The position numbers and the translations under genes are program-made. The notes beneath the pieces are model-generated. The model was not told the DNA's origin. It searched no databases and saw nothing but the letters and a program-made list of their open reading frames with translations. A stretch of 58,253 bases of DNA from the NCBI RefSeq assembly GCF_029379315.1, contig NZ_JAQYWQ010000033.1, positions 1 through 58,253 on the forward strand. Direction: 5' to 3'. Shown in pieces: positions 8,541 to 17,778 of this stretch. The DNA is from Nostoc sp. S13 (GTDB taxonomy: Bacteria > Cyanobacteriota > Cyanobacteriia > Cyanobacteriales > Nostocaceae). Within the stretch, counting starts at the first letter, position 1. Every line of letters begins with the position of its first letter.

Positions 8541-8847
8541 TCAACCGTAGCCAATACCGGCATATTTCATGCGTTGAATTCCTTCTTGCAACCGTTCATC
8601 AAAGATAGTTAAAGCAATGCGGAAAAAGCCTTCTCCAGATGCACCATAACCACTATCTGCCCGCACAACAATACCACATTTGTCAAGTAGCAACGTTATA
8701 AACTCTACTTAGGAATATCTTGGAGGAACGGGTGTCCAGACGTAAAGAGTAGCTTTCGGAGGCTGAATCGACCAACCTAGAGATTGCAATCCATTTACGA
8801 TAATATCGCGACGATTTTGGTAAACCAACATGATGTATTGGAGTTCC
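8541..8847 (-). pseudogene. Aminotransferase C-terminal remnant (LL-diaminopimelate type)
   Basis: Reading the minus strand from 8847 gives about 100 residues of a class I/II aminotransferase C-terminus: ELQYIMLVYQNRRDIIVNGL, LGWSIQPPKATLYVWTPVP, a TAA at 8709-8711, then VEFITLLLDKCGIVV and SGYGASGEGFFRIALT to TGA at 8541-8543. The TAA most simply replaces a Ser codon (TCA) and does not shift the frame. Upstream of 8847 the frame is closed, so the catalytic lysine domain is absent. It resembles LL-diaminopimelate aminotransferase-like proteins, of which cyanobacteria often have paralogues. It cannot be functional. Confidence 0.8.
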
Positions 8848-8937
8848 TAAAACTTGTTTTACTTACTTGAAATTTTGATTTCTCCACTCTTAATAAAATT
8901 CACCGGATATAGTCAAAAAGCCTCTATGCCTGAGCAA

Positions 8938-9141
8938 TTACGAATATCCCCAGCTAGAAACTAACTGAATTCGACCAGCATCCATCTCTGCCATTAATAA
9001 TTCTAGGGCTTCGTAATCAACATCAGAAATGTAACCCAGTTCCGTTAGTTCTGAATTGATTTCATTTTCTATCTCAGGAGTTAGTTTTTTAATGTCAAGA
9101 GCTTTTTCTACCAATTTACGAATAGCGTACTGAGTTCTCAT
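8938..9141 (-). CDS. Small conserved cyanobacterial protein
   Basis: This 67-residue acidic helical protein (MRTQYAIRKLVEKALDIKKL, TPEIENEINSELTELGYISD, DYEALELLMAEMDAGRIQLV) matches a short family I have seen repeatedly in filamentous cyanobacteria. Function unknown. No membrane segment or metal motif is present. It sits alone, upstream of a long gap. Confidence 0.7.
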   Translation of the reverse strand: MRTQYAIRKLVEKALDIKKLTPEIENEINSELTELGYISDVDYEALELLMAEMDAGRIQLVSSWGYS

Positions 9142-9609
9142 AAGTAATAGCCTAATTGTATATGATACTAATTATCCCAGATTTATCTAAGTATAAAGAG
9201 TGATCTAAATACTAACTCTTGGTGATATAAATCACATCTTAATGAGTTAATAGATAATGCGCTATGACTCTGTGGTATGCGATCAACAACGCTAAAGTGG
9301 AAGATTTAACTTCCCATTAAGACTTAGCTAAATTAGCTTTAGTTATAGACTAAGCAAGTTTTCTCAGCATAGTTACTGATGAGTTGTCTGCTCTATGGCT
9401 GTCTATGTTGATTGTTTTTGAAGTGAGCTAAAAAAAAAGTATATATAAACACATTTTAAACCGGAATTATAACAATCTTTAAACAGAGATACTAAAGTAA
9501 TAAAGATTCAGCAAAGAGACCTAAGACATATGGCCGATGCAACAAAATAGAGTTTATGTTCAAATAATCCTTAGCTTGACGCTTCAACAATTCTTAATAG
9601 GATGTAACT
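9142..9609. other. Intergenic promoter region, no gene seen
   Basis: AT-rich 468 bases between the divergent small protein and the STAS gene. No family-like reading frame or GC-rich repeat was seen. It presumably carries promoters for both. Confidence 0.4.
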
Positions 9610-9939
9610 ATGCAGGCAGTGCTTAACTATCCCAAGATTGCAGTTATTCGCCCCCAAGGCTGTTTGAATGCTGCAAACGCCTTGGAGTTTGAACGAGATA
9701 TGACTACAGCATTGGCACAAAATGATATTTCCATCTTGGTAGTAGACCTAGTAGCAGTAGAATCCTTAGACAGCGCGGGGCTGATGGCATTGTTATCTAC
9801 ACACAAGCTAGCTCTCGGTTTAGGACGGAGTTTCCGACTTTGCGCTGTTACCCCGTCAATTAGAATTATTTTTGAACTAACGCAACTCGATAGGGTGTTT
9901 GAAATATTGGATGATGAAATTGAATTGGATGCAACATAA
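9610..9939 (+). CDS. STAS domain protein, anti-sigma factor antagonist type
   Basis: The 109-residue protein is a single STAS domain: an N-terminal strand (IAVIRPQGCLNAANA), a central strand (ISILVVDLVAVESLDSAGL) and a C-terminal helix (IIFELTQLDRVFEIL). The DSAG turn places Ser55 where SpoIIAA-like proteins are phosphorylated, so it likely works in a partner-switching module with an HPK-type kinase and a PP2C phosphatase that are not in this window. The length is normal. It lies 150 bases upstream of the large radical SAM gene on the same strand; cotranscription is possible but unproven. Confidence 0.88.
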   Translation: MQAVLNYPKIAVIRPQGCLNAANALEFERDMTTALAQNDISILVVDLVAVESLDSAGLMALLSTHKLALGLGRSFRLCAVTPSIRIIFELTQLDRVFEILDDEIELDAT

Positions 9940-10087
9940 CTTTATGTAAAAGCATAAAGGTTCGGGTAGAAAGTAGACTTTATGTAAAGGAGTTATAAGT
10001 TGCAACGATAAACTATGTTAAAAGACCTAATTCAATGCTAAGGTTGGGTTTGAGTAGCTGTAATTAAGGTAGCTAGAAGATAGCACA

Positions 10088-12796
10088 GTGGCTGTTGCAG
10101 TTGAAAGATTAATAACATCGGATATTTTAAAACCAGCGCGTTACCTGGGTAATGAGCGTTTAGCAGTACATAAACCTTGGGATACGACAGCAATACGCTG
10201 GGTCTTAACATACCCAGAAGTATATGAAGTCGGTGCATCCAATTTAGGGCATATCATCCTCTATAACATCTTGAATGCCCAACCGCGTCAATTGTGCGAT
10301 CGCGCCTACCTCCCAGGACAAGACCTGGCAGCCAAACTACGCGAAACCAATACGCGATTGTTTGCGGTAGAGTCAAAGCGATCGCTCACAGAATTCGACA
10401 TTTTAGGCTTTAGCCTCAGTTACGAGCTGGGTGCAACTAATATCCTCGAAATGTTGGATTTGGCTGGAATTCCCTTGACGTGGCAAGAACGCCAAAAAGC
10501 AGAGGCAGCAGGGGGAGAATTTACTAATCTCCAATCCCAGTTTCCGTTAATTTTTGCTGGTGGGCAAACAGCGACATCGAATCCTGAACCTTATGCCGAC
10601 TTCTTCGACTTTTTCGCCCTTGGAGATGGAGAGGAACTGCTGCCGGAAATTGGTTTGGTATTGGAAGAAGGCAAACAAGCCCGATTAAGTCGAGAAAATC
10701 TGTTACTGGATTTGGCACAGATACCAGGCGTATATGTTCCCCAGTTTTACAACATGGCAGAGGATGGCTCAGTTCATCCTCGTCGCCCAGATGTGCCAAA
10801 ACGAATTCTGCGACGGGTTGCAACTCCCATACCAGCATATTCCATTGGGTTAGTTCCCTACGTGGAAACGGTGCATGATCGCTTGACCATTGAGATTCGG
10901 CGTGGTTGCACTCGTGGCTGTCGCTTCTGTCAACCAGGAATGCTGACTCGACCAGCACGGGATGTAGAACCGGATCAGGTGGTAGAAGCGATTGAACAGG
11001 GTATGCGGGCAACTGGTTACAATGAGTTTTCCCTCCTATCTCTGAGTTGTTCTGATTATTTGTCCCTACCAGCAGTCGGGATGGAAATCAAAAATCGGCT
11101 AAAAAATGAAAACATTTCTCTGACTCTACCAAGCCAACGGGTAGACAGATTTGATGAGAATATTGCCAACATCCTTGGAGGTACGCGCCAAGGTGGACTG
11201 ACTTTTGCTCCAGAAGCTGGAACTCAGCGGATGCGAGATATCGTGAATAAGGGTTTGACGAATGAAGAATTGTTGCGGGGGGTGAAAACGGCTTGGGAGC
11301 AAGGCTGGGATAAAATAAAGTTGTATTTTATGATTGGCTTACCGGGTGAGACGGATGTTGACGTTTTAGGCATTGCGGAAACAGTAAGCTGGCTACAGCG
11401 AGAATGTCGAGGCAAGGGCAGAAAACCTCTAAACTTTAACCTGACAATTTCTAACTTTACTCCCAAGCCCCATACACCATTCCAGTGGCACTCAGTCTCT
11501 ACCACTGAATTTAAGCGCAAACAAAACCTGTTGCGGCAAGAATTCCGCCGGATAAAGGGAGTGAAGGTAAATTTTACCGATGTCCGCATTTCGGCAATGG
11601 AAGATTTTGTGGGAAGAGGCGATCGCAATTTGGGTAAAGTAGTGCGCCGTGCCTGGGAATTGGGTGCAGGTATGGATTCCTGGTATGATAATTTAGATCA
11701 GGCTTTTAGTGCTTGGGGGTCTGCGATCGCCCAAGCCGGTCTAGATTGGAAATACCGCCAAGTAGAAAATGGCGAATGGAATTTGTTTCACGCACAAGAG
11801 CAGAACAAATCAGCAGATAGCGAAAATACCCAACTCCCCACTCCTGTACAGACGCGATTAATCGCGTCTCTCCCCACTCCCCACTCCCTTGATATTCCCC
11901 TCCCTTGGGATCATATTGATACCGGGATTGACAAGAAGTGGCTCCAAGAAGACTTGCAACGCGCCTTAGAAGCTGCAATTGTACCCGACTGCTCTTTTGA
12001 AGGTTGTTCCCACTGTGGCATCTGTGGGACTGACTTTGGCCATAACGTCGTAATTGAATCACCCGCTATTCCAAAATTCGCTGGCGAGTTTGTTCCCAAT
12101 CCAACTAAGGCACAACGACTGCGAGTTTGGTTTGGGAAACAGGGTAATATGGCTTTGATCAGCCACCTAGATTTAATCAGTCTGTTTGACCGAGTTGTGC
12201 GACGAGCAAGCTTGCCAATCGCTTTCACTGGTGGGTTTCATCCCATGCCGCGAATTTCTGTAGCAACTGCTTTGGCTCTAGGGGCTACTAGTAGTGGTGA
12301 AATAGTAGATTTTGAGTTAACGGTGCCAGTGGCAGTCAATACTTTCCGAGAACAGTTAGCTCGTGAAATGCCCACAGACATACTTATATATAATGTGGAG
12401 CAGATAGATTTAAAAGCTAGTGCCGCGACCCAACTGCTAGAGGCCGCAGAGTATCTGATTACTGTAGCGGTACTTGAAGAAGCAACACCTATACAATGGC
12501 AAGACTGGATTGATCTAATCAAAGCGAAAGAAGAACTCTGGTATGAGCAAACAACTAAGTCAGGCAAGAGCCAGTTAATAAATCTGCGCGATCGCTTATT
12601 TGAACTGGAATTAGTAGAAACCGACAATAGCAAAGCAGAATCTATCCCATCTGTGATCATCCGTTATCTAGGTAGCTATCGCCAAGACGGTTTGCTATTG
12701 CGTCCCGAACAAATCCTGTTTATGCTAAAGTCAGTGGCTAGTGTAGAATTTCAACTCCTGCACATCCACCGCAATCGGCTAATTTTAGGGGTATAA
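10088..12796 (+). CDS. TIGR03960-type radical SAM protein fused to a DUF2344-like domain
   Basis: The 902-residue protein uses a GTG start. Residues 1-about 560 form a cobalamin-binding-like plus radical SAM module with C274-x3-C278-x2-C281 (RRGCTRGCRFCQPG). Residues about 660-902 form a second domain (VWFGKQGNMALISHLDLISL, FTGGFHPMPRISVATALALG) that exists as a separate protein in some bacteria (TIGR03936/DUF2344). A Cys-rich CSFEGCSHCGICGTDF segment lies between and may bind another metal. Residues about 580-600 (TQLPTPVQTRLIASLPTPH) are encoded by an intergenic-type repeat and look like an inserted linker. The reaction is unknown. The gene is widespread in cyanobacteria and some thermophiles. 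It is followed by the long rne leader. Confidence 0.88.
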   Translation: MAVAVERLITSDILKPARYLGNERLAVHKPWDTTAIRWVLTYPEVYEVGASNLGHIILYNILNAQPRQLCDRAYLPGQDLAAKLRETNTRLFAVESKRSLTEFDILGFSLSYELGATNILEMLDLAGIPLTWQERQKAEAAGGEFTNLQSQFPLIFAGGQTATSNPEPYADFFDFFALGDGEELLPEIGLVLEEGKQARLSRENLLLDLAQIPGVYVPQFYNMAEDGSVHPRRPDVPKRILRRVATPIPAYSIGLVPYVETVHDRLTIEIRRGCTRGCRFCQPGMLTRPARDVEPDQVVEAIEQGMRATGYNEFSLLSLSCSDYLSLPAVGMEIKNRLKNENISLTLPSQRVDRFDENIANILGGTRQGGLTFAPEAGTQRMRDIVNKGLTNEELLRGVKTAWEQGWDKIKLYFMIGLPGETDVDVLGIAETVSWLQRECRGKGRKPLNFNLTISNFTPKPHTPFQWHSVSTTEFKRKQNLLRQEFRRIKGVKVNFTDVRISAMEDFVGRGDRNLGKVVRRAWELGAGMDSWYDNLDQAFSAWGSAIAQAGLDWKYRQVENGEWNLFHAQEQNKSADSENTQLPTPVQTRLIASLPTPHSLDIPLPWDHIDTGIDKKWLQEDLQRALEAAIVPDCSFEGCSHCGICGTDFGHNVVIESPAIPKFAGEFVPNPTKAQRLRVWFGKQGNMALISHLDLISLFDRVVRRASLPIAFTGGFHPMPRISVATALALGATSSGEIVDFELTVPVAVNTFREQLAREMPTDILIYNVEQIDLKASAATQLLEAAEYLITVAVLEEATPIQWQDWIDLIKAKEELWYEQTTKSGKSQLINLRDRLFELELVETDNSKAESIPSVIIRYLGSYRQDGLLLRPEQILFMLKSVASVEFQLLHIHRNRLILGV
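11832..11890. repeat. Palindromic plus heptamer repeat inside a coding sequence
   Basis: A perfect 20-bp palindrome (AGACGCGATTAATCGCGTCT, 11850-11869) is flanked by CTCCCCACTCC heptamer repeats on both sides. The same palindrome occurs in the intergenic gap after lepB. Here it lies in frame within the radical SAM gene and adds roughly 20 residues without a stop. Confidence 0.85.
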
Positions 12797-13623
12797 TCCC
12801 TGTAGGGCAGCTTGCTCGTAGTTGTCCTAAGATGGTACGTCGTCGGAATTGATTTTTAGCAAGGTTGCGTTAGAATGGGGTGAAGAGAAATTTTCTGGCG
12901 CTGCATTGAATTAGCTGGTTCACTACCCTGGTATTCAGGGGGCGAAAGCATACATATTAGAGTGCAATATCTAGGATTTTATTCTAGATAAACAAAAAGC
13001 AGATTAAAGAACACTCTCTCTATAGCTACCTTGTGAATCAGTAACTAACAGCAGGCTCGGCTAGCTTCTCTAAATCCATGCTTTTTAAACAACTGCTGAA
13101 TGTCTAATCTACAGTAGTGCCGAAGAGCTAGTGCATTACTTTTCTAGAGTTGAAGCAACTGCCGTCGGTTATGCCGACTTGTAGACGTTCGCAGACGCGC
13201 AAAGGGCAGCTTGCCATAGGCTAGGGCAGCTGAAGGCAGGGTAGCAGCTGGCGTTGCTGAGTATAACCCTAAGGATAAATCCGGGGAATGGAAAATAGAA
13301 ATAGTTTCTTTTTCTTAACAACTTCAGTAGGTTACTCTCAAATCAAGCGTCCTGGGTTAAAAGCTAACTCAGGATTTAGAACTTTCAACTCAGAACTCTC
13401 TTGATTGAGCGTATTGGCTCACGAATCAACCACAGACGGTTGATTTAATCGCTGAAACAATACGCAGCCGTGTAAACGCTCTTAAGAGCGCCAATAGCTA
13501 TTTAACTTAGAAGCCCAGATTTGTGATTTTTATTACCAGTAGCACCTTTTAAGGGTTGTAGGGACAACAAAGGTATGACAAACCTCCAGACCTATTGGTG
13601 CTGCCAGTTTTTGAGGAAATTGA
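12797..13623 (+). promoter_or_regulatory. Long 5' leader of the rne-rnhB operon
   Basis: An 827-base gap precedes rne with no recognisable gene. Long untranslated leaders that RNase E uses for feedback control of its own mRNA are known for rne in cyanobacteria and enterobacteria, so this is the expected place for such a leader. It contains a GC-rich repeat patch at about 13160-13260 and, close to the start codon, AT-rich single-strand-prone stretches (TTTCTTTTTCTTAACAAC, TTGTGATTTTTATTACC). The transcription start cannot be placed from sequence alone. Confidence 0.5.
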
Positions 13624-15768
13624 ATGCCAAAACAAATTATCATCGCGGAGCAGCACCAAATTGCTGCGGTTTTTTCTGAAGATCAAATACAGGAACTCGT
13701 CGTTGCTACGGGTCATCACCAAATAGGTGATATTTACTTAGGAGTAGTAGAAAACGTATTACCTGGGATAGATGCGGCTTTTGTCAATATTGGCGACCCA
13801 GAGCGGAACGGTTTTATTCACGTCACTGATTTAGGGCCATTGAAGCTAAAGCGTACCGCTGCGGCAATTACAGAACTACTAGCACCACAGCAGAAAGTTT
13901 TGGTGCAAGTAATGAAAGAACCAACGGGGACAAAAGGGCCCAGGCTCACGGGTAATATCACCTTACCCGGACGCTACGTAGTACTGATGCCCTATGGTAG
14001 GGGCGTAAATTTATCTCGACGGATTAAAAGTGAAAGTGAGCGCAACCGCTTGCGGGCACTGGCGATTTTGGTCAAACCGGCGGGAATGGGTTTGCTTGTG
14101 CGTACAGAAGCCGAAGGCAAACCGGAAGAAGCGATTATGGAAGATTTGGAGGTGCTGCAAAAGCAATGGGAGACCATCCAGCTAGAAGCGCAGTCCACCC
14201 GTGCTCCAGCACTGCTCAACCGGGATGATGACTTCATTCAGCGCGTATTACGGGATATGTACGGCGCAGATGTAAATCGGATTGTCGTTGATTCTAGTAC
14301 TGGTTTGAAGCGCGTGAAGCAGTACTTGCAGAATTGGAGTGGAGGTCAAACACCGCAGGGATTGTTGATTGACCATCACCGCGATCGCTCCCCAATTTTA
14401 GAGTACTTCCGCATTACTGCCGCCATTCGAGAAGCCCTAAAACCGAGAGTAGACCTACCTTCTGGAGGCTACGTGATCATTGAGCCAACTGAGGCATTAA
14501 CCGTAATCGATGTTAACTCAGGTTCCTTTACGCGATCGGCAACAGCTAGAGAAACAGTTTTGTGGACAAACTGCGAAGCGGCAACAGAAATTGCTCGCCA
14601 GTTGCGTCTGCGGAATATCGCCGGGGTGATCGTCGTTGATTTTATTGATATGGAATTGCGACGTGACCAACTGCAAGTTCTCGAACACTTTAATAAAGCA
14701 CTCAAAGCAGATAAAGCTCGTCCTCAGATTGCCCAACTCACCGAACTGGGTTTAGTAGAACTGACCCGCAAGCGTCAGGGTCAAAACATTTACGAATTAT
14801 TTGGTGAAACTTGTCCCACCTGTGGCGGTTTAGGACATACCGTGCGTCTGCCTGGAGAAATCGAAAACCGATTGCCAATACTAACAGAGACCGCAGAGCG
14901 TGAGCGTTTTGTATCCCTGCCTCACCGAGAACCACGTCAGCCATCTGCCCGCGTCCCGGAACCACGAGAAACTTATGATGGATTTGGGGAAGCATTTGAC
15001 GGCGACTCGGAATTGAGTAACCTAAATCTGATCAATCATCCTAGTTATCAAGAACTGAATGATAATAAGCGTCGTACCCGCACTCGCCGCAGTCGAATTG
15101 GCATCAATGGGTTAAATGGGAAAGATGAAGCTCGCGTTGTTGCCAATCCTCTGGCTTTTGTCAACGAGCCAGACTTAGACCTTGATGTGGAACCAGAACT
15201 AGGAGTTGTACCAGAAATCCCCTCACCCACCCTTGGTAAACCAGGTTGGAGTGAAAGAGTAGAGCGGACTAAAGTTATCAAGGCAGAACCAGTCAAACCA
15301 GTGGTAGAGCCACCGGAAATTAGAACTGTAGAAATGAGCCTCCAAGAACAGGATATGTTTGCCTTGATGGGAATCTCTCCCTTGGTGAAGTTAGAGCAAG
15401 AGGTTAAAAATACCAAGTCTGTGATTATTAATGTGATTCAGCCCGGTCAACTACCAACGACCCCAACTGAATCAACCTCAGAATCAACTCTTGCCCAAAA
15501 AGCAACACCTGAAATAACCGCTATTGCCCAAAAAGCAACACCTGAAATAACCACAAGCAAGATACCGACACCAAAAGTTATTGAACCAGAACAAAAATCT
15601 TTGATAGAAGAGACAATTGAACCATCAGAGTTAACTGCGAATCCTTCGGAAGGCTTATCTGCAAAAGCCTCCGCTGCGATCGCAGATGAAAGTGAAGCTG
15701 AAAGCAATAATAGCGCCACTGCCAGCCGTCGTCGCCGCCGTCGTTCCTCCGCGATCGAGGATAATTAA
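13624..15768 (+). CDS. rne: Ribonuclease E
   Basis: The 714-residue protein is the cyanobacterial form of RNase E, the main endoribonuclease for mRNA decay and rRNA/tRNA processing. An S1 domain covers about residues 35-120 (VLPGIDAAFVNIG, NGFIHVTDLG). The catalytic DNase I-like region carries both metal-binding aspartates (VIDVNSGSFTRSA and VVDFIDMELRRDQ). The Zn-link is CPTCGGLGH. From about residue 430 the tail is unstructured and low in similarity. It contains a tandem duplication (AQKATPEIT twice, residues about 623-641) and ends in RRRRRRSSA, the conserved C-terminal nonapeptide reported to bind PNPase in Anabaena. rnhB starts eight bases after the stop, so the two form an operon. Confidence 0.96.
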   Translation: MPKQIIIAEQHQIAAVFSEDQIQELVVATGHHQIGDIYLGVVENVLPGIDAAFVNIGDPERNGFIHVTDLGPLKLKRTAAAITELLAPQQKVLVQVMKEPTGTKGPRLTGNITLPGRYVVLMPYGRGVNLSRRIKSESERNRLRALAILVKPAGMGLLVRTEAEGKPEEAIMEDLEVLQKQWETIQLEAQSTRAPALLNRDDDFIQRVLRDMYGADVNRIVVDSSTGLKRVKQYLQNWSGGQTPQGLLIDHHRDRSPILEYFRITAAIREALKPRVDLPSGGYVIIEPTEALTVIDVNSGSFTRSATARETVLWTNCEAATEIARQLRLRNIAGVIVVDFIDMELRRDQLQVLEHFNKALKADKARPQIAQLTELGLVELTRKRQGQNIYELFGETCPTCGGLGHTVRLPGEIENRLPILTETAERERFVSLPHREPRQPSARVPEPRETYDGFGEAFDGDSELSNLNLINHPSYQELNDNKRRTRTRRSRIGINGLNGKDEARVVANPLAFVNEPDLDLDVEPELGVVPEIPSPTLGKPGWSERVERTKVIKAEPVKPVVEPPEIRTVEMSLQEQDMFALMGISPLVKLEQEVKNTKSVIINVIQPGQLPTTPTESTSESTLAQKATPEITAIAQKATPEITTSKIPTPKVIEPEQKSLIEETIEPSELTANPSEGLSAKASAAIADESEAESNNSATASRRRRRRSSAIEDN

Positions 15769-15776
15769 TTTACTTT

Positions 15777-16433
15777 ATGGTAGAAACATCGCCACCACCC
15801 TTGGAAAAATCCACTTGGCTGGAGTTTTCTACCTTGTCAGGGATTCCAGGATTGGTTGCAGGTGTGGATGAAGTCGGGCGAGGTGCCCTATTTGGCCCTG
15901 TGGTGGCGGCAGCAGTGATCCTACCAGCTCATGCTTTGCCAATACTGATGGCAGCTAAAATTAAAGACAGTAAAAAGTTGTCTAGTTCTCGTAGAACTCA
16001 GCTAGCACAGCAAATTTGTGGGCTGGCTATAGATTGGAAAATTGGGTTTGCTTCTACTGCCGAAATTGACAAGATAAATATTTTACAAGCAACGCTGTTA
16101 GCAATGAAGCGGGCTGTGCTGAAGTTAAAGGTACAGCCTACACTTTGCTTGGTTGATGGGAATCAGTCAATCAAAGACTTGCTAGTGCCGCAGCAAACAA
16201 TAGTTAAGGGGGACGAGCGATCGCTCGCTATTGCCTCTGCTAGTATTGTCGCTAAGGTTTGGCGGGACGAACTGGTACTGCGTCTAGCATTAAAATACCC
16301 TATGTACAACCTGGAGCGTAATAAGGGTTATGGTAGCCAGAAGCATTTGCTGGCTTTACAACAATACGGGCCCTCGCCCCTACATCGTCAGTCTTTTCGT
16401 CCTTGCCAAATTAAACGACTGAGTGTTGAGTGA
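15777..16433 (+). CDS. rnhB: Ribonuclease HII
   Basis: The 218-residue protein has the RNase HII signatures GVDEVGRGALFGPVVAAAVI (catalytic Asp-Glu), LVDGNQSI (Asp), and ASIVAKVWRDEL followed by the C-terminal YGSQKHLLALQQYGPSPLHR. It removes RNA from RNA-DNA hybrids, including single ribonucleotides in DNA. About 25 extra N-terminal residues precede the core; the ATG used here is the only good start because it sits eight bases behind rne. The rne-rnhB pair is a standard cyanobacterial operon. Confidence 0.95.
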   Translation: MVETSPPPLEKSTWLEFSTLSGIPGLVAGVDEVGRGALFGPVVAAAVILPAHALPILMAAKIKDSKKLSSSRRTQLAQQICGLAIDWKIGFASTAEIDKINILQATLLAMKRAVLKLKVQPTLCLVDGNQSIKDLLVPQQTIVKGDERSLAIASASIVAKVWRDELVLRLALKYPMYNLERNKGYGSQKHLLALQQYGPSPLHRQSFRPCQIKRLSVE

Positions 16434-16586
16434 TTGAAGAAGAATACAGAATACAGAATTCAGAATCAATACTTCGGCGTGATGTTAGCGACGTCGGAGC
16501 ATCTGACTCGCTACCGCAACGCCTTACACCAGTCACACAGAATTCAATTCTAAATTCTGGCGACTGGCACCTTTATTCTGTTTCTT
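16434..16586 (+). mobile_element. MITE-like interspersed element, copy A
   Basis: The element fills almost exactly the space between the convergent rnhB and DUF1997 genes. It begins TTGAAGAAGAATACAGAATA and ends CTGGCACCTTTATTCTGTTT. The same ends, in reverse orientation, bound a second element at 56371-56555, while the cores differ. No transposase is present. Such non-autonomous repeats are common in Nostoc gaps. Confidence 0.65.
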
Positions 16587-16592
16587 AAATAA

Positions 16593-17180
16593 TTACTCAG
16601 CATTCAGGATTGGTAATTCAGTATTATCACCGTCAAGTCCTGTATTTTTAGTTTGTGATACCACCCAGTAGCGATAATCCGCCAAAAGTTGATTTAATAA
16701 TCGTTGCTTGACTGACAACAGCACGCTTTTGAGCAAACCATTGCCAGTAGCTTCTAAAATCGGCTTCGGAGTGAAAGAAAATGGCGGTGGGAAATCCACC
16801 AGCACTTCTAAATCAGCCCTTCCTTGCAGGCGAGTGCCAGTACTAAATTCTTTGGGAGACAAATACCCTTTTAAATTGAGGGTAAAGCGCTGGTTAATAT
16901 ACTCGAAACCTAAGATTTCACAGCCTAGCGATCGCAAATAAATAACTCCATTTGATTCCGCCCAGACTCTCATGTCTACAGTAGGTTGAATACTCAGTGA
17001 CATAAAGGTTAGTGGACGCATTTTTAAGCGAAATACCTCCTCAGAAACCTGCTGAATCCGGCTATTGTCAACCAAAGCCTTAACCAGACGTTGAGGCTGA
17101 CGCAAGTAGTGCTGAATAGGAATAGGCTGCTCTGGAACAGCAATTTCCACTGATTGGGAGGCAGTAAACTTGGTAGCCAT
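16593..17180 (-). CDS. DUF1997 family protein
   Basis: The 195-residue soluble protein resembles the DUF1997 family shared by cyanobacteria and plant chloroplasts: YLRQPQRLVKALVDNSRI, RLKMRPLTFMSLSIQPTVDM, LKGYLSPKEFSTGTRLQG, and LEVLVDFPPPFSFTPKPILE. The fold is probably a START/SRPBCC-like lipid-binding cup, but this is inference; function unknown. The gene is convergent to rnhB, with a repeat element between them. There is no signal peptide. The ATG start (MATKFTASQS) is the only plausible one. Confidence 0.85.
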   Translation of the reverse strand: MATKFTASQSVEIAVPEQPIPIQHYLRQPQRLVKALVDNSRIQQVSEEVFRLKMRPLTFMSLSIQPTVDMRVWAESNGVIYLRSLGCEILGFEYINQRFTLNLKGYLSPKEFSTGTRLQGRADLEVLVDFPPPFSFTPKPILEATGNGLLKSVLLSVKQRLLNQLLADYRYWVVSQTKNTGLDGDNTELPILNAE

Positions 17181-17778
17181 GAGTGGATAAAAATATCTGT
17201 TTCTTAATTTTAGTATTTTTTAACAACTTAGTTCTGATTATTAGAAAAGTACAAAATTTCTTGACCATAAAAATGATTGTTGCTTATCTGCTATAGATCA
17301 TTAGCAAAAAGTTAGTACGCTCATTACTATCTTTAGTTCAAGAAATATAAATTACGATTTAAGTATTGACACAAAATCAAGAATATGCATCATTATTCGG
17401 TCAGAAACCAATATAATTGCTCTTAAATCTTCAAAAGAATTTAGCAAAAAACTGCCAGGAAATCTATCTGCTATAAGACTGATTTCCATAACTCGTTTTT
17501 CTGGATAAGTAAGTAGAGAGGATAAAACGAATATATGTTTAGTTTTGTAAAGACGGTGAAATAACGTATTTGTGAGGTGTGTACTAAATTTACATTCTGT
17601 TACATACTTATAAATTTTCCCGCCCACTTACTTACATATTTCGGTTTATTACTTTAGTGCGTAAATTTACAGATTATAGACAAGAGCCTCTACTAAGAGT
17701 AGATATTGGATATATTTGCCAAGACCAAAGTATCATACCTCTGTTTACCGATTAAACTCGCAACTTAAGGCTAAAGGC
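17181..17778. other. Intergenic region between divergent genes
   Basis: AT-rich gap between DUF1997 (minus) and pheA (plus). A 91-codon minus-strand frame at 17352-17627, with a GTG start, has no recognisable family and I do not count it as a gene. The 63 bases before pheA are open in frame from a TTG at 17716 but are unlike prephenate dehydratase. Confidence 0.4.

Noticed and set aside
17352..17627. 91-codon minus-strand frame upstream of pheA
   Set aside because: GTG start, no recognisable family, biased AT-rich composition; probably chance.
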